DNA from: Actinomadura rupiterrae
Lineage (GTDB): Bacteria; Actinomycetota; Actinomycetes; Streptosporangiales; Streptosporangiaceae
Direction of reading: 5' to 3'
DNA: 64,000 nt
Assembly (NCBI RefSeq): GCF_024172125.1
Contig: NZ_JAMZEA010000002.1
Span: 868,001 to 932,000, forward strand
The notes beneath the pieces are model-generated. The model made no database searches. It was not told the DNA's origin and was given only the letters and a program-made list of their open reading frames with translations. This document shows, in pieces, positions 1-8,806 of this stretch. Each line of letters starts with the position of its first letter. Position 1 is the stretch's first letter. The position numbers and the translations under genes are program-made.

Positions 1-45
1 CCCGACCCCGCACGGATTGATCGGCGCTCGCCCCGTGGTGTAGCT

Positions 46-61
46 ATTACTCGCCAGTAAT
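46..61. promoter_or_regulatory. Palindromic operator upstream of the CocE-type hydrolase
   Basis: A 16-bp dyad, ATTACT-cgcc-AGTAAT, has perfect 6-bp arms. It lies 41 bp upstream of the preferred ATG at 103 and is AT-rich against a GC-rich background. The size and TACT-N4-AGTA form resemble TetR-family operators. The likely cognate regulator would lie to the left of the window, so the assignment is inference. Confidence 0.5.
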
Positions 62-102
62 TGCTTGCTGGCGCAGGTCTGGCGCGTGGTGGGAGTGATC
101 GG

Positions 103-1710
103 ATGTCCGGAAACGGGTTCAGCGGTGCGTCCGGAATGCGGATCGGCGCGGCGCTCGCGCTCGCCGCGGTCGCCGGCGGGACGGCCCTGGCGGCCACGCC
201 CGCGAGCGCGCAGCCGGGCCGCGCGGCCACCGGTTACGACTACCGGGAGATCACGATCCCGAGCACCGGCGGCGTGAAGCTGGACGGCAACGTGTTCGTC
301 CCGCGCACGCCCGGCCCGCACCCGGCGATCGTGTTCATCTCCAGCTGGTCGCTGGAGGACCACGAGTACGTCGCGCAGGCCGCGAGGTTCGCCGCGAAGG
401 GCTACATCGTCCTCAGCTACACCGCGCGCGGCTTCTTCAACTCCGGTGGCGGCATCGACGTCTCCGGCCCGGACGACTGGGCGGACGGCTCGAAGGCGAT
501 CGACTGGCTGGTCGCGCACACCGACGTGGACCGCGCCAGGATCGGCCTGTCCGGGATCTCCTACGGCTCGGGGATCAGCCAGCTCGTCGCCGCGCACGAC
601 AAGCGGGTCGCCGCCGTCGTCGCCATGGACACCTGGGGCGACCTCGTCCAGTCCCTCTACGCCAACCAGACGCGGCACATGGGCGCGTACACCGTCCTCG
701 CCGGGTCCGGGCGGCTCACCGGCCGGTTCAGCCCGACCACGGACAAGATCATCAATGACTTCGGGGCCAACCGGAACGTCCCGGCGCTGATCAAGTGGGG
801 CGCCGTCCGGTCGCCCGGCACCTACCGGGCGCGGCTGAACGCCCGCAAGGTGCCGGTCTTCATCTCGAACAGCTATGGCGAGACGCTGTTCCCGCCGAAC
901 CAGGTGCTCGCCCACTTTGCCAAGCTGACCGGGCCCAAGCGCCTCGACCTGTCGATCGGCGACCACGCCACGGCGCACCTCACCGGGATCTTCGGCATCC
1001 CCAGCCGGACCTGGGACGACGCGCACCGCTGGTTCGACCACTACCTGCGCGGCGCGGACAACGGGATCGACCGCGAGCCGCAGATCTCCGCCGAGACCGC
1101 CTGGTCCCGGAAGATCGAGCCCTACCGCGACGTCGCCGCCTTCACCGGACGCCCCGAACACCTCACCCTCGGCGCCCCCGGCCTGCGCGACGGGTCCCTC
1201 TCCAGCGGGACGTCCGGACCCGGGTGGACGAAGCGGCTGCCGTCCGGGCTGGACAGCGACGCCACCGGAGGCATCCTGATCGTCAGCGGCGCCCTCCAGA
1301 CCTTCGGCCTCCCCAACGCCAAGCCGATGAGCGAGATCTCCCGGTACGCCGGCGGGGTATGGAGCACGCCTGTCTTCACCGCCACCAAGCGGCTGCGCGG
1401 CGCTCCCAAGCTGGAGCTGACCGTCCGGCCGGGGGCGAAGTCCGCGACCGTCGTGGCCTACCTCTACGACGTGGACGCCACCGGGACCGGCCGCCTGATC
1501 ACCCAGGAGGCGTCCACCCTGCCGTCCGCCGTCCCCGGGCGGACGTACCGGCTGCCGATCTCCCTCCAGGCCACGTCCTTCGACGTCCCCGCCGGGCACC
1601 GCGTCGCCCTCGTCGTCGACACCAAGGACCCCCTCTACGGCGACGCCGACGTGCCGTTCACCACGACCGAGATCCGGTCCCCGTCCACGCTCGACCTGCC
1701 CGTGGGCTGA
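103..1710 (+). CDS. Secreted CocE/X-Pro dipeptidyl-peptidase-like alpha/beta hydrolase
   Basis: Encodes 535 residues of the S15/CocE serine hydrolase type, which cleaves amide or ester bonds. An alanine-rich signal sequence ends near residue 35 (TPASAQ). The catalytic core follows, with the nucleophile elbow GISYGS placing Ser at about 153 and a histidine-rich GDHATAH segment that probably carries the catalytic His. The last 150 residues form the beta-sandwich typical of the X-Pro dipeptidyl-peptidase C-terminal domain, rich in short strands such as LELTVRPG. The frame is open from TTG at 61, but GGGAG sits 8 nt before ATG 103 and the signal peptide follows, so I prefer 103. It stands alone, with a palindromic operator just upstream. 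The physiological substrate cannot be told from sequence. Confidence 0.82.
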   Translation: MSGNGFSGASGMRIGAALALAAVAGGTALAATPASAQPGRAATGYDYREITIPSTGGVKLDGNVFVPRTPGPHPAIVFISSWSLEDHEYVAQAARFAAKGYIVLSYTARGFFNSGGGIDVSGPDDWADGSKAIDWLVAHTDVDRARIGLSGISYGSGISQLVAAHDKRVAAVVAMDTWGDLVQSLYANQTRHMGAYTVLAGSGRLTGRFSPTTDKIINDFGANRNVPALIKWGAVRSPGTYRARLNARKVPVFISNSYGETLFPPNQVLAHFAKLTGPKRLDLSIGDHATAHLTGIFGIPSRTWDDAHRWFDHYLRGADNGIDREPQISAETAWSRKIEPYRDVAAFTGRPEHLTLGAPGLRDGSLSSGTSGPGWTKRLPSGLDSDATGGILIVSGALQTFGLPNAKPMSEISRYAGGVWSTPVFTATKRLRGAPKLELTVRPGAKSATVVAYLYDVDATGTGRLITQEASTLPSAVPGRTYRLPISLQATSFDVPAGHRVALVVDTKDPLYGDADVPFTTTEIRSPSTLDLPVG

Positions 1711-1906
1711 CCCTCCGCGCACACCCCCGGACGGCGCGTCCGAAAACGAGCGGCCTTCCCCGAAGAATCGGCGTTCACCCGATGATCAGGCGAAAAGGTC
1801 GTTATGTTATGTGCTCCGCAGGCGCTAGGGTGCCCTTCGCGCCGCACGGCGAGGATTTCGGACGTCACGGTGGGGGTGCCGCGACGTGACGGAGAGGTGA
1901 CGGGGT

Positions 1907-4024
1907 TTGAGTGGGGACCGAACCCGCGGAGGGTCGCTGCGCGGCCTCGTCCGCCGCGACCGGCTGACCGGCCAGATCGCCTTCGCTCTCGTCGGCGTGC
2001 TCGCCGTGAGCGCGATCGTCTACGGCATCGGCACCGCCAGCGCCCGCTATCGGATCTCCGATGTCGGGTCCTGGCTGTCCGCCACCGCCAAGGGCATGAT
2101 CGTGCACGCCAACGGCCTGGCCGGCAAGGTGGACGGCAAGGCCAACATGATCCCGCAGATGCGCGGGCACCACGTCAAGATCGTCCAGGACGGCACGACC
2201 GTGCTGCTCATCGACACCGACACCGGCGTCGTCAGCCGCATCGACCCGTCCCAGCTGACCGTCCAGACCAGCCGCGACCTCGGCACCGCGGGCGTCCAGG
2301 TCGTCGCCGGCGGCAACGCCGCCTACTCGGTGGACGCGGTCAAGGGCACCGTCCAGCGCATCGACCCCGTCTCCCTCGCCGGGATCGGCCAGGCCCTCAC
2401 CCTGCCGCTGCCCCTCGGCCAGGCCGGGATCGACGCCGCCGGAACCCTCTGGGTCCCCGCACCGAAGACCGGCCAGCTCTTCCCCGTCCGCGCCGGGGCG
2501 CAGGGCACCCCCGTCCAGGTCGGACGCCCCGGCGACGCCCTCGGCCTCACCATCGCCGCCGGAACCCCGGTCGTCACCGACTCCTCGTCCGCGACGGCCC
2601 TGGTCGTCCGCCCCGACGGCACCCAGAAGATCAACCTGCCCGGCGCGGTCGCCCGCGTCGCCGGCGGCCTGAAGACCCCGCCCGTCGCGGACGGCCAGAC
2701 CGTCCCGATGCTCGGCGACGGCGGCTCCCTCTACCTGCTGGACTCCGGCGCCGGACGGCTCAGCTCGGTCGCCCTCCGCGTCCCGGGCCACGAGTACGAG
2801 CCCCCGAACATCCTCGGCCCCCGCGTCTACCTCCCCGACCGCACGGCGGGCCAGCTGATGATCTTCAACACCGAGACCAACGACTGGGAGCGCCCCGTCC
2901 AGGCCGCTCGTCCGGGCACCCCGTTCGACGTGACCGTCCGCGACCACATGCTCTGGGTCAACGACCCGGACGGCGCCACCGCCTACGCCTTCGACCCGAA
3001 CGGCTCCCAGAAGGCCATCAAGAAGTACGACGACAAGGTCCCCGGCGGCAACCGCCGCCCCATCCCCAAGCCCGCCGCCGGCGGCGGCCCCGACGGCAAC
3101 AACAACGGCGGCGGCAACCCCGGCGACCACGGCGGCAAGCACCCCACCCAACCCCCGCCGCCCCCACCCCCCGGCGCGCCTGCCCTGCCCACCAGCGTCA
3201 AAGCGACGCCTGCGGGTGACGGCTCGATCAAGGTGGACTTCACGGCCGCGCACCAGAAGGCGGACAGCTTCCCGATCACCCGATATGTACTGATGGACGA
3301 CGCCGGAAGTCCGGTGGCGGGCGTCACGCCACGTCAGTACCCGGGCACCGCGTCCGGGGGCTCGTTCACCGTGACCAACCTGGTGTGCCAGGCCGGGACA
3401 TACGGTTTCAAGATCGCCGTTGAGTACCGGGACAAGGGCAAGAAGCCCCACACGGTGATGACCGGGGTCGTCTCCGCCAAATCGTGTCTTCCCCCGGGTA
3501 AGCCGACCAACTTCGCGGGGACTGCCGGGAACCACACCGCACGGCTGACGTGGGGCGCCGCCAGGGGCGCGTCCAACTACCGGTTGAGCACGGAGAGTGG
3601 GGAAGTCGACACCACCGTGACCGGGACCTCCTACACCGCGACGGGGCTCCCCAACAACAAGTCGTACAAGTTCACATTGACCGCGTTCAACGGCGCGGGC
3701 AGCAGTCAGGGCTCGATCAAGACCACGGTGGATCTCAAGTACCCGAACCCGCAGTTCCAGAACAAGGCCAATGACGTGACCAACACGCTCATCCGGCCGG
3801 GGGCGGCCAACTCCGGAGAGATCGGCAAGATCATGAAGGGGCAGTACATCCCCATCACGGTCATCTGCATGGTGCAGGGAGGGCCGCGCACCGAGGACCA
3901 GACGGGCGAGAGCAGCACGTGGTGGGACCGGATTCAGTGGAATGGCGGAGTCGGCTACCTCAGCGTGACGTCGATGCAGGGACCTCGCCAGCCCGACGAC
4001 ACGGTGTACGAGTGCTCGGATTGA
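1907..4024 (+). CDS. Membrane-anchored beta-propeller and fibronectin type III protein
   Basis: Encodes 705 residues. A positively charged N-terminus precedes one transmembrane helix (about residues 21-42). The large outer part has short repeated strands with IDTDTGVVSRIDP-like motifs, suggesting an NHL/PQQ-type propeller (about 60-380). A Gly/Asn/Pro linker with seven consecutive prolines follows, then two fibronectin type III domains (about 430-620) and a Cys-containing C-terminal domain that may be SH3-like. The start is TTG with GGAG/GAGG about 10-12 nt upstream (GGAGAGGTGA at 1891). It is the first gene of an operon with MoxR, DUF58 and TgpA-like genes, 13 bp before moxR. This order recurs in actinomycetes, and a cell-surface role is likely. 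Its precise function is unknown. Confidence 0.72.
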   Translation: MSGDRTRGGSLRGLVRRDRLTGQIAFALVGVLAVSAIVYGIGTASARYRISDVGSWLSATAKGMIVHANGLAGKVDGKANMIPQMRGHHVKIVQDGTTVLLIDTDTGVVSRIDPSQLTVQTSRDLGTAGVQVVAGGNAAYSVDAVKGTVQRIDPVSLAGIGQALTLPLPLGQAGIDAAGTLWVPAPKTGQLFPVRAGAQGTPVQVGRPGDALGLTIAAGTPVVTDSSSATALVVRPDGTQKINLPGAVARVAGGLKTPPVADGQTVPMLGDGGSLYLLDSGAGRLSSVALRVPGHEYEPPNILGPRVYLPDRTAGQLMIFNTETNDWERPVQAARPGTPFDVTVRDHMLWVNDPDGATAYAFDPNGSQKAIKKYDDKVPGGNRRPIPKPAAGGGPDGNNNGGGNPGDHGGKHPTQPPPPPPPGAPALPTSVKATPAGDGSIKVDFTAAHQKADSFPITRYVLMDDAGSPVAGVTPRQYPGTASGGSFTVTNLVCQAGTYGFKIAVEYRDKGKKPHTVMTGVVSAKSCLPPGKPTNFAGTAGNHTARLTWGAARGASNYRLSTESGEVDTTVTGTSYTATGLPNNKSYKFTLTAFNGAGSSQGSIKTTVDLKYPNPQFQNKANDVTNTLIRPGAANSGEIGKIMKGQYIPITVICMVQGGPRTEDQTGESSTWWDRIQWNGGVGYLSVTSMQGPRQPDDTVYECSD

Positions 4025-4037
4025 TGAGGGAAGTGGC

Positions 4038-5027
4038 ATGACCGGGGGACAGGTGCGGGAACTGGAGGCGTTGGCGGGGAGGTTCTCGCAGATGTTCGGG
4101 GCGCTGGCCTCGAATGTGGAGCGGGTGATCCGGGGGAAGCGGGAGAAGGTCGAGCTCGCGCTGGTGTGCCTGCTGAGCGAGGGGCACCTGCTGGTCGAGG
4201 ACGTGCCGGGAGTCGGGAAGACGACGTTGGCACGTGCCATCTCCGCGTCGGTCGAGGCGAAGTGGGCGCGGATCCAGTTCACGCCGGACCTGCTGCCCAG
4301 CGACATCACCGGGGTGTCGATCTTCAACCAGGGGGCGAACGCGTTCGAGTTCCATCCCGGGCCGATCTTCGCGAACCTGGTGGTGGCGGACGAGATCAAC
4401 CGCGGCTCGCCGAAGACGCAGTCGGCGCTGCTGGAGGTCATGGAGGAGCGGCGGGTGACGGTGGAGGGGACGCCGCATCCGGTGCCGCGCCCGTTCATGG
4501 TCATGGCGACGCAGAACCCCGTGGACATGGACGGCACGTACCCGCTGCCCGAGGCGCAGCTGGACCGGTTCCTGATGCGGATCTCGATGGGGTACCCGGA
4601 CCACCGGTCCGAGGTGGCGGTGCTGGCGGGCGCGCCGAGCGGCGCGGCGATCGAGCAGCTTCCGGTGGTGGTCGGGGCGGCGGACGTGGCGCGGATGGTC
4701 GAGTTCGCGCAGCGGCTGCACGTCGCGCCACCGCTGCTGGACTACGTGGTGCGGCTGGTCGCCTCGACGCGCGAGCACGCCGACCTGCGGCTCGGCGCGA
4801 GCCCGCGGGCGAGCCTGGCGCTGCTGCGCGCGGCGCGGGTGCGGGCGGCGGCGGCCGGGCGCGCCTACCTGGTGCCGGAGGACGTGAAGTCGCTCGCGGT
4901 GCCCGTCCTCGCGCACCGGCTGATCGTGACGCCGGAGGCGGAGCTGCGCGGCCGGTCCGGCGCGGACGTGGTCGGCGAGGCGCTCGCGACGGTCCCGACG
5001 CCGCAGGCCGCGCCCGCCGGGGTGTGA
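4038..5027 (+). CDS. MoxR-family AAA+ ATPase
   Basis: Encodes 329 residues of a MoxR-type AAA+ ATPase, a chaperone class that remodels partner proteins, often von Willebrand A-like ones. Walker A is PGVGKT at residues 57-62. Walker B is VVADEINR near 120, followed by the MoxR-typical GSPKTQSALLEVMEE and the sensor segment MATQNP. The C-terminal lid domain is present, and the length is normal for the family. GAGGG precedes the ATG by about 8 nt. The stop overlaps the GTG start of the DUF58 gene as GTGTGA, so the two are translationally coupled. The natural partner is therefore the DUF58 protein encoded next. Confidence 0.93.
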   Translation: MTGGQVRELEALAGRFSQMFGALASNVERVIRGKREKVELALVCLLSEGHLLVEDVPGVGKTTLARAISASVEAKWARIQFTPDLLPSDITGVSIFNQGANAFEFHPGPIFANLVVADEINRGSPKTQSALLEVMEERRVTVEGTPHPVPRPFMVMATQNPVDMDGTYPLPEAQLDRFLMRISMGYPDHRSEVAVLAGAPSGAAIEQLPVVVGAADVARMVEFAQRLHVAPPLLDYVVRLVASTREHADLRLGASPRASLALLRAARVRAAAAGRAYLVPEDVKSLAVPVLAHRLIVTPEAELRGRSGADVVGEALATVPTPQAAPAGV

Positions 5028-6157
5028 GCGTGCGGGTGCTGACCCCGCTCGGCCGGGGCACGGCGGCGGCGTCCGCGGTGCTGTACGCGGCGGGCTGGTG
5101 GCTGGGTTACCCGGAGCCGGCGGCGCTGGCGGTGGCGGGGCTGGTCGCGGTGGTCGCGGCCGTTCTGTGGACGCTGCCGAGCCCGAACCTGGAGGTAGCG
5201 CGGGAGATCGCGCCGGTGAAGGTGCGGCGCGGCGAGCCCGCGTCCGGGGTGCTGACGGTGACCAACCGGGGCCGGTCGGTGCGCGGCCTGTCCGCGCTGG
5301 ACGCGGCGGGCGCGACGAGCGTGGACGTGGCGGTCCCGGCGCTGCGGCGCGGCGCCCGCGAGACGGTGACGTACGCGCTGCCGACCGGACGGCGCGGGGA
5401 GATCCCGGTGGGGCCGCTGCGGCTGGTCCGGGCGGACCCGCTGAACCTGGCGCGGCGCGTCCGGGAGTACGGGTCGTCCGAAACGCTTCTGGTCAGGCCG
5501 AAGACCGTGCGGCTGTCGGTCCTGCCGTCGGGGCGGGCGCATCACCTGGAGGGGCCGACGAGCGACCGGTCCCCGGCCGGGACGGCGACGTTCCACGCGC
5601 TCCGCGAGTACGTCGTGGGGGACGAGCTGCGGCACATCCACTGGAAGTCGTCCGCGCGCACCGGGACGCTGATGGTGCGGCAGCTCGTGGACGCGAGCCT
5701 CCCGACGACCGCGATCGTCCTGGACGCCCGTCCGGACGCCTGGGCCGACCCCGACGACTTCGAGCTGGCCGTCGACGCGGCTGCGAGCGTGGCCGTGGAC
5801 GCCGCCGGTGACCGCTTCCCGGTCCGCGTCCTGACCGGTGACGGCCCGGTCGCGGGCACGCGCGGCGGTCCCGAGGACGCCGAACGCCTCCTGGACGCGC
5901 TCACCGGCGTCACCTTCCAGGACACCGAGCGCCCGGCCGTGGACGCCGCCCGGCGCGTCCCGGCCGGAGGCTCGCTGATCGTCGTGGCGCCTGGGACGGA
6001 CACCGACCTGGGCCGCATCGCATCCGTCCGGAACCGCTTCGACCGGGTCGTCCTTATCCGCGTTCGCCCGGAGGGCCCGGCTTCGCCGCCGCCCGGCGTC
6101 CACGTGATCGACATGGCGTCCCTGGACGACCTCGCCGCCGGTTGGCAGGCCCGATGA
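5024..6157 (+). CDS. DUF58 membrane protein, predicted MoxR partner
   Basis: Encodes about 377 residues. Two hydrophobic segments lie in the first 50 residues, followed by a beta-rich stretch and the diagnostic DUF58 box GDELRHIHWKSSARTG near residues 200-215. The C-terminal part is von Willebrand A-like, but the usual DxSxS metal site reads DARPD, so metal binding may be lost. The start is GTG 5024, overlapping the moxR stop; GTG 5030 is an alternative. The downstream gene begins at ATG 6154 within ATGA, so all three genes are coupled. DUF58 proteins paired with MoxR are thought to act in envelope-linked assembly, and no specific substrate is evident. Confidence 0.88.
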   Translation: MSVRVLTPLGRGTAAASAVLYAAGWWLGYPEPAALAVAGLVAVVAAVLWTLPSPNLEVAREIAPVKVRRGEPASGVLTVTNRGRSVRGLSALDAAGATSVDVAVPALRRGARETVTYALPTGRRGEIPVGPLRLVRADPLNLARRVREYGSSETLLVRPKTVRLSVLPSGRAHHLEGPTSDRSPAGTATFHALREYVVGDELRHIHWKSSARTGTLMVRQLVDASLPTTAIVLDARPDAWADPDDFELAVDAAASVAVDAAGDRFPVRVLTGDGPVAGTRGGPEDAERLLDALTGVTFQDTERPAVDAARRVPAGGSLIVVAPGTDTDLGRIASVRNRFDRVVLIRVRPEGPASPPPGVHVIDMASLDDLAAGWQAR

Positions 6158-8715
6158 CCGCGACCCGATTCCCCAAGCCGACCGGCCCGAGCGGCCCCAC
6201 GCCGGCCGGCCCGGGCACTCCGGCGCCGACCGGCCCGGGCAGCCCCGCGTCCGCCGGGCCGGGCGCCCCCGCGTCGGCCGGGCCGGGCGGCCCCGCGTCG
6301 GCCGGGCCGGGCGGCCCCGCGTCGGCTGGGCTGGGCAGCCCCGCGTCGGCTGGGCCGGGGGTCGCCGCGTCGGCGCGGCCTGGCGCGTCCGCGCCGAACG
6401 GCGTGGGCCCTCGCCCGCACGTTTCTCCACCGACCGGAACGGAGATCCCGGTGGCGACTGGAGCGGAGGCTCCGTCGGCGGCCCGGGGCCGGTTCGCCGC
6501 GTCGACGGGAGGGCGCGCTCCAGCCCCGGCGGCGACCGGAGCGGCGCCGAAATCGGAACGCCTGAACCCGCTTGCGCTTCTCGGGACGCTGGCGGTCGTA
6601 GCGGCGCTCGCAGCCGTCGCGGGGCTGGCGTTCCATCGGGTTTTCGGGTTCGGGCCCGTGGTTCCGGTTGTTGCGGTCGCGGCGGTGGGGCCGTGCGTGC
6701 TGTCCGGATTGCTGGCCAGGTGGCCGCTCTGGACGTCCCTGATCGCGACCGTCCTCGGATGGTTCGGCGCGGTCGCGGCAACGGCCCTCCGGCCCGCGCT
6801 GGCCGACGGGACGTTCGCGCAGGCGCTGCGCGACGGCGTGCTGAGCTCATGGAAGACGATTCTCACGACGCTGCTGCCCGTCCCGCCGAAACCGGAGACG
6901 CTCGTCCTGGTGAGCCTGCTGACCTGGCTCGGGGCGTTCGGCGCGGCGGAGCTGGCCGTGCGGACGCGGTGGCGGGCCGCCCCGGCGCTGCCGCCGCTCG
7001 CGGTGTTCGGCGTCGCGCTGCTCCTCGGCGTGGACGGCCCGGGCTCGAACCTCCCGCTCGCCGCCGCGGCGGCCGTGCTGATCGGCGCGCTCGTCCTCAC
7101 CAGGGGGAAGGGCGCGCGGGCGGCGCTGCTCGGCGTCCCGGCCGCCGCGGCGCTCGGCGCGGTCGCCTACCTGGCCGGGCAGTTCGTCCCGGTCTCAGGG
7201 GATCCGTACAACCCGCGCGAGCAGGTCCAGGCCCCGCCGCCGCAGCAGCGCGACAGCGTCAGCCCGCTGGACCGGGTCGGCGGCTGGCTGCTCAGCCCGG
7301 ACCAGCCGATGTTCGCGGTCGCCGCGTCCCGCGAGGAGGACCAGCGGCTCGCCGTCCTGGACCGGTTCGACGGCGTGACCTGGACGTCGTCCGGGCGGTT
7401 CGTGCCGACCGGCAGCCGCGTCCCGGCGGGGGAGCACGACTCCGGGCGGCACCACCGGGTGGACGAGACGGTCACCGTCCGGAAGCTGCCCGGGATCTGG
7501 GTGCCCGCCGCCGACCGGCCCCGGATGGTCCGCGGCGTCGGCGTGGTCGTCGACCCGGCGAGCGGCGCGCTCGCCGCCGCGCAGCCGCTCCGGGACGGCC
7601 AGCGCTTCACGGTCGAGTCGAGCGTGAAGGAGTGGCGCAACACCGATCTGACCGGCCTGCACGTCGCGTCCGACGGCGAGGCGCAGGCCGACACGCAGCT
7701 GCCGTGGGGGCCGGGCGCGACGAAGCCGCCCGTCCAGCTCGCCGAGTTCCGCCGGTTCGCGAAGGCGGCCGTCGGGGACGCGACGGAGCCGCTCGACCAG
7801 GCGTTCCGGCTCGCCGACTACCTCAAGGGCTTCGCCCGGTACGACCCGACCGCGCCGCCCGGACACAGCTACCGGCAGATCGACTACTTCCTCGGGCAGG
7901 CGAAGCGCGGCACGCCCGAGCACTTCGCGACCGCGTACGCCGTCCTCGCCCGGACGATCGGCCTCCCGACCCGCGTCGTCGTCGGGTTCAGCGGCGGCAC
8001 CCCGGCGAACGGGACGGTCGAGTACAAGTCCGGCGACGTGACCGTGTGGCCCGAGGTGAAGTTCGACGGCATCGGCTGGATGCGCTTCAACCCGCTGCCC
8101 GAGAGCGCGACCAAGTCGAACCGCAACAACTCGGTCGCGGCGGGCGAGACGCAGCGCAAGCTGGAGCAGGCGCAGAAGGCCGCGGTGTCCCGGCAGTCCG
8201 GGGCGGGCGGCGGACGCAGCCAGAACCCGCCGCCGCAGGCCAAACCCGCCCATAAGGACGCCGCGCCGCTCCCGTGGTGGGTGTACGCGGCGGGCGGCGC
8301 GGTCGCGCTCGTCCTGCTGTACGTACTGGTGGCGCTGCTCGCGCCGTCCGTCCGGCGGCGCCGCAGGAGGCGCTCGGACGACCCGTCCGAGCGGATCGCG
8401 GGCGCGTGGCGGCAGGCGCTCGACCACCTCGCGGACGTCGGCCTCGGCACGTCCCGGACGCTGACCGCCCACGAGGTCGCCGGGTTCGGCGCGGGCAAAC
8501 TCGGCGAGCCCGCCCGCGCGCACCTCGGGCCGCTCGCCGACCTGGTCAACCGGGCCCGCTTCGCGCAGCCCGGCGGCGACCGGACCGAGGCGGGCCGCGA
8601 CGCCGACCGCGCCTGGGAGCACACCGACCGGCTCGGACGCCTCGTCACCGCCGAAACCGGCCGCCTCCGCCGCCTCCGCCGTCGCCTGAACCCCCGCACC
8701 CTCCGCCCCCGCTGA
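6154..8715 (+). CDS. TgpA-like membrane protein with degenerate transglutaminase domain
   Basis: Encodes 853 residues. A disordered Gly/Pro/Ala/Ser-rich N-terminus (residues 5-130) is followed by about six transmembrane helices (about 135-350), an extracytoplasmic transglutaminase-like domain (about 380-670), one more helix (WWVYAAGGAVALVLLYVL) and a DUF4129-like cytoplasmic tail. The transglutaminase fold motifs are clear, but the catalytic positions are not: GYCE-type Cys is Pro588 in GTPEHFATAY, the HAW-type His is Thr630 in DVTVWPEV, and the FDP-type Asp is Asn646 in RFNPLP. It is therefore probably a non-enzymatic binding or scaffold protein. It overlaps the DUF58 gene by ATGA and ends the operon. 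Confidence 0.85.
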   Translation: MTATRFPKPTGPSGPTPAGPGTPAPTGPGSPASAGPGAPASAGPGGPASAGPGGPASAGLGSPASAGPGVAASARPGASAPNGVGPRPHVSPPTGTEIPVATGAEAPSAARGRFAASTGGRAPAPAATGAAPKSERLNPLALLGTLAVVAALAAVAGLAFHRVFGFGPVVPVVAVAAVGPCVLSGLLARWPLWTSLIATVLGWFGAVAATALRPALADGTFAQALRDGVLSSWKTILTTLLPVPPKPETLVLVSLLTWLGAFGAAELAVRTRWRAAPALPPLAVFGVALLLGVDGPGSNLPLAAAAAVLIGALVLTRGKGARAALLGVPAAAALGAVAYLAGQFVPVSGDPYNPREQVQAPPPQQRDSVSPLDRVGGWLLSPDQPMFAVAASREEDQRLAVLDRFDGVTWTSSGRFVPTGSRVPAGEHDSGRHHRVDETVTVRKLPGIWVPAADRPRMVRGVGVVVDPASGALAAAQPLRDGQRFTVESSVKEWRNTDLTGLHVASDGEAQADTQLPWGPGATKPPVQLAEFRRFAKAAVGDATEPLDQAFRLADYLKGFARYDPTAPPGHSYRQIDYFLGQAKRGTPEHFATAYAVLARTIGLPTRVVVGFSGGTPANGTVEYKSGDVTVWPEVKFDGIGWMRFNPLPESATKSNRNNSVAAGETQRKLEQAQKAAVSRQSGAGGGRSQNPPPQAKPAHKDAAPLPWWVYAAGGAVALVLLYVLVALLAPSVRRRRRRRSDDPSERIAGAWRQALDHLADVGLGTSRTLTAHEVAGFGAGKLGEPARAHLGPLADLVNRARFAQPGGDRTEAGRDADRAWEHTDRLGRLVTAETGRLRRLRRRLNPRTLRPR
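6193..6362 (+). repeat. In-frame 24-bp repeats in the TgpA-like gene
   Basis: About seven imperfect copies of a 24-bp unit (core GGCCCCGCGTCGGCCGGG) encode GPGGPASA-like octapeptides. The period is divisible by 3, so the frame is kept. The array gives the protein its Gly/Pro-rich, collagen-like cytoplasmic N-terminus. Confidence 0.85.
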
Positions 8716-8806
8716 CAGCAGCAACACACGGAGCCGCTCCGAGACCAGGAGCATGCGCTCCGGGGCTAGGAGCACCCGTTCCAGGGTTAGGAGGCTGGCC
8801 CCAAAG

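Noticed and set aside
1865..4537. An 890-codon minus-strand open frame across the fn3 and MoxR genes
   Set aside because: It is antisense to two well-supported genes, has no recognisable domain and reflects high third-position GC.
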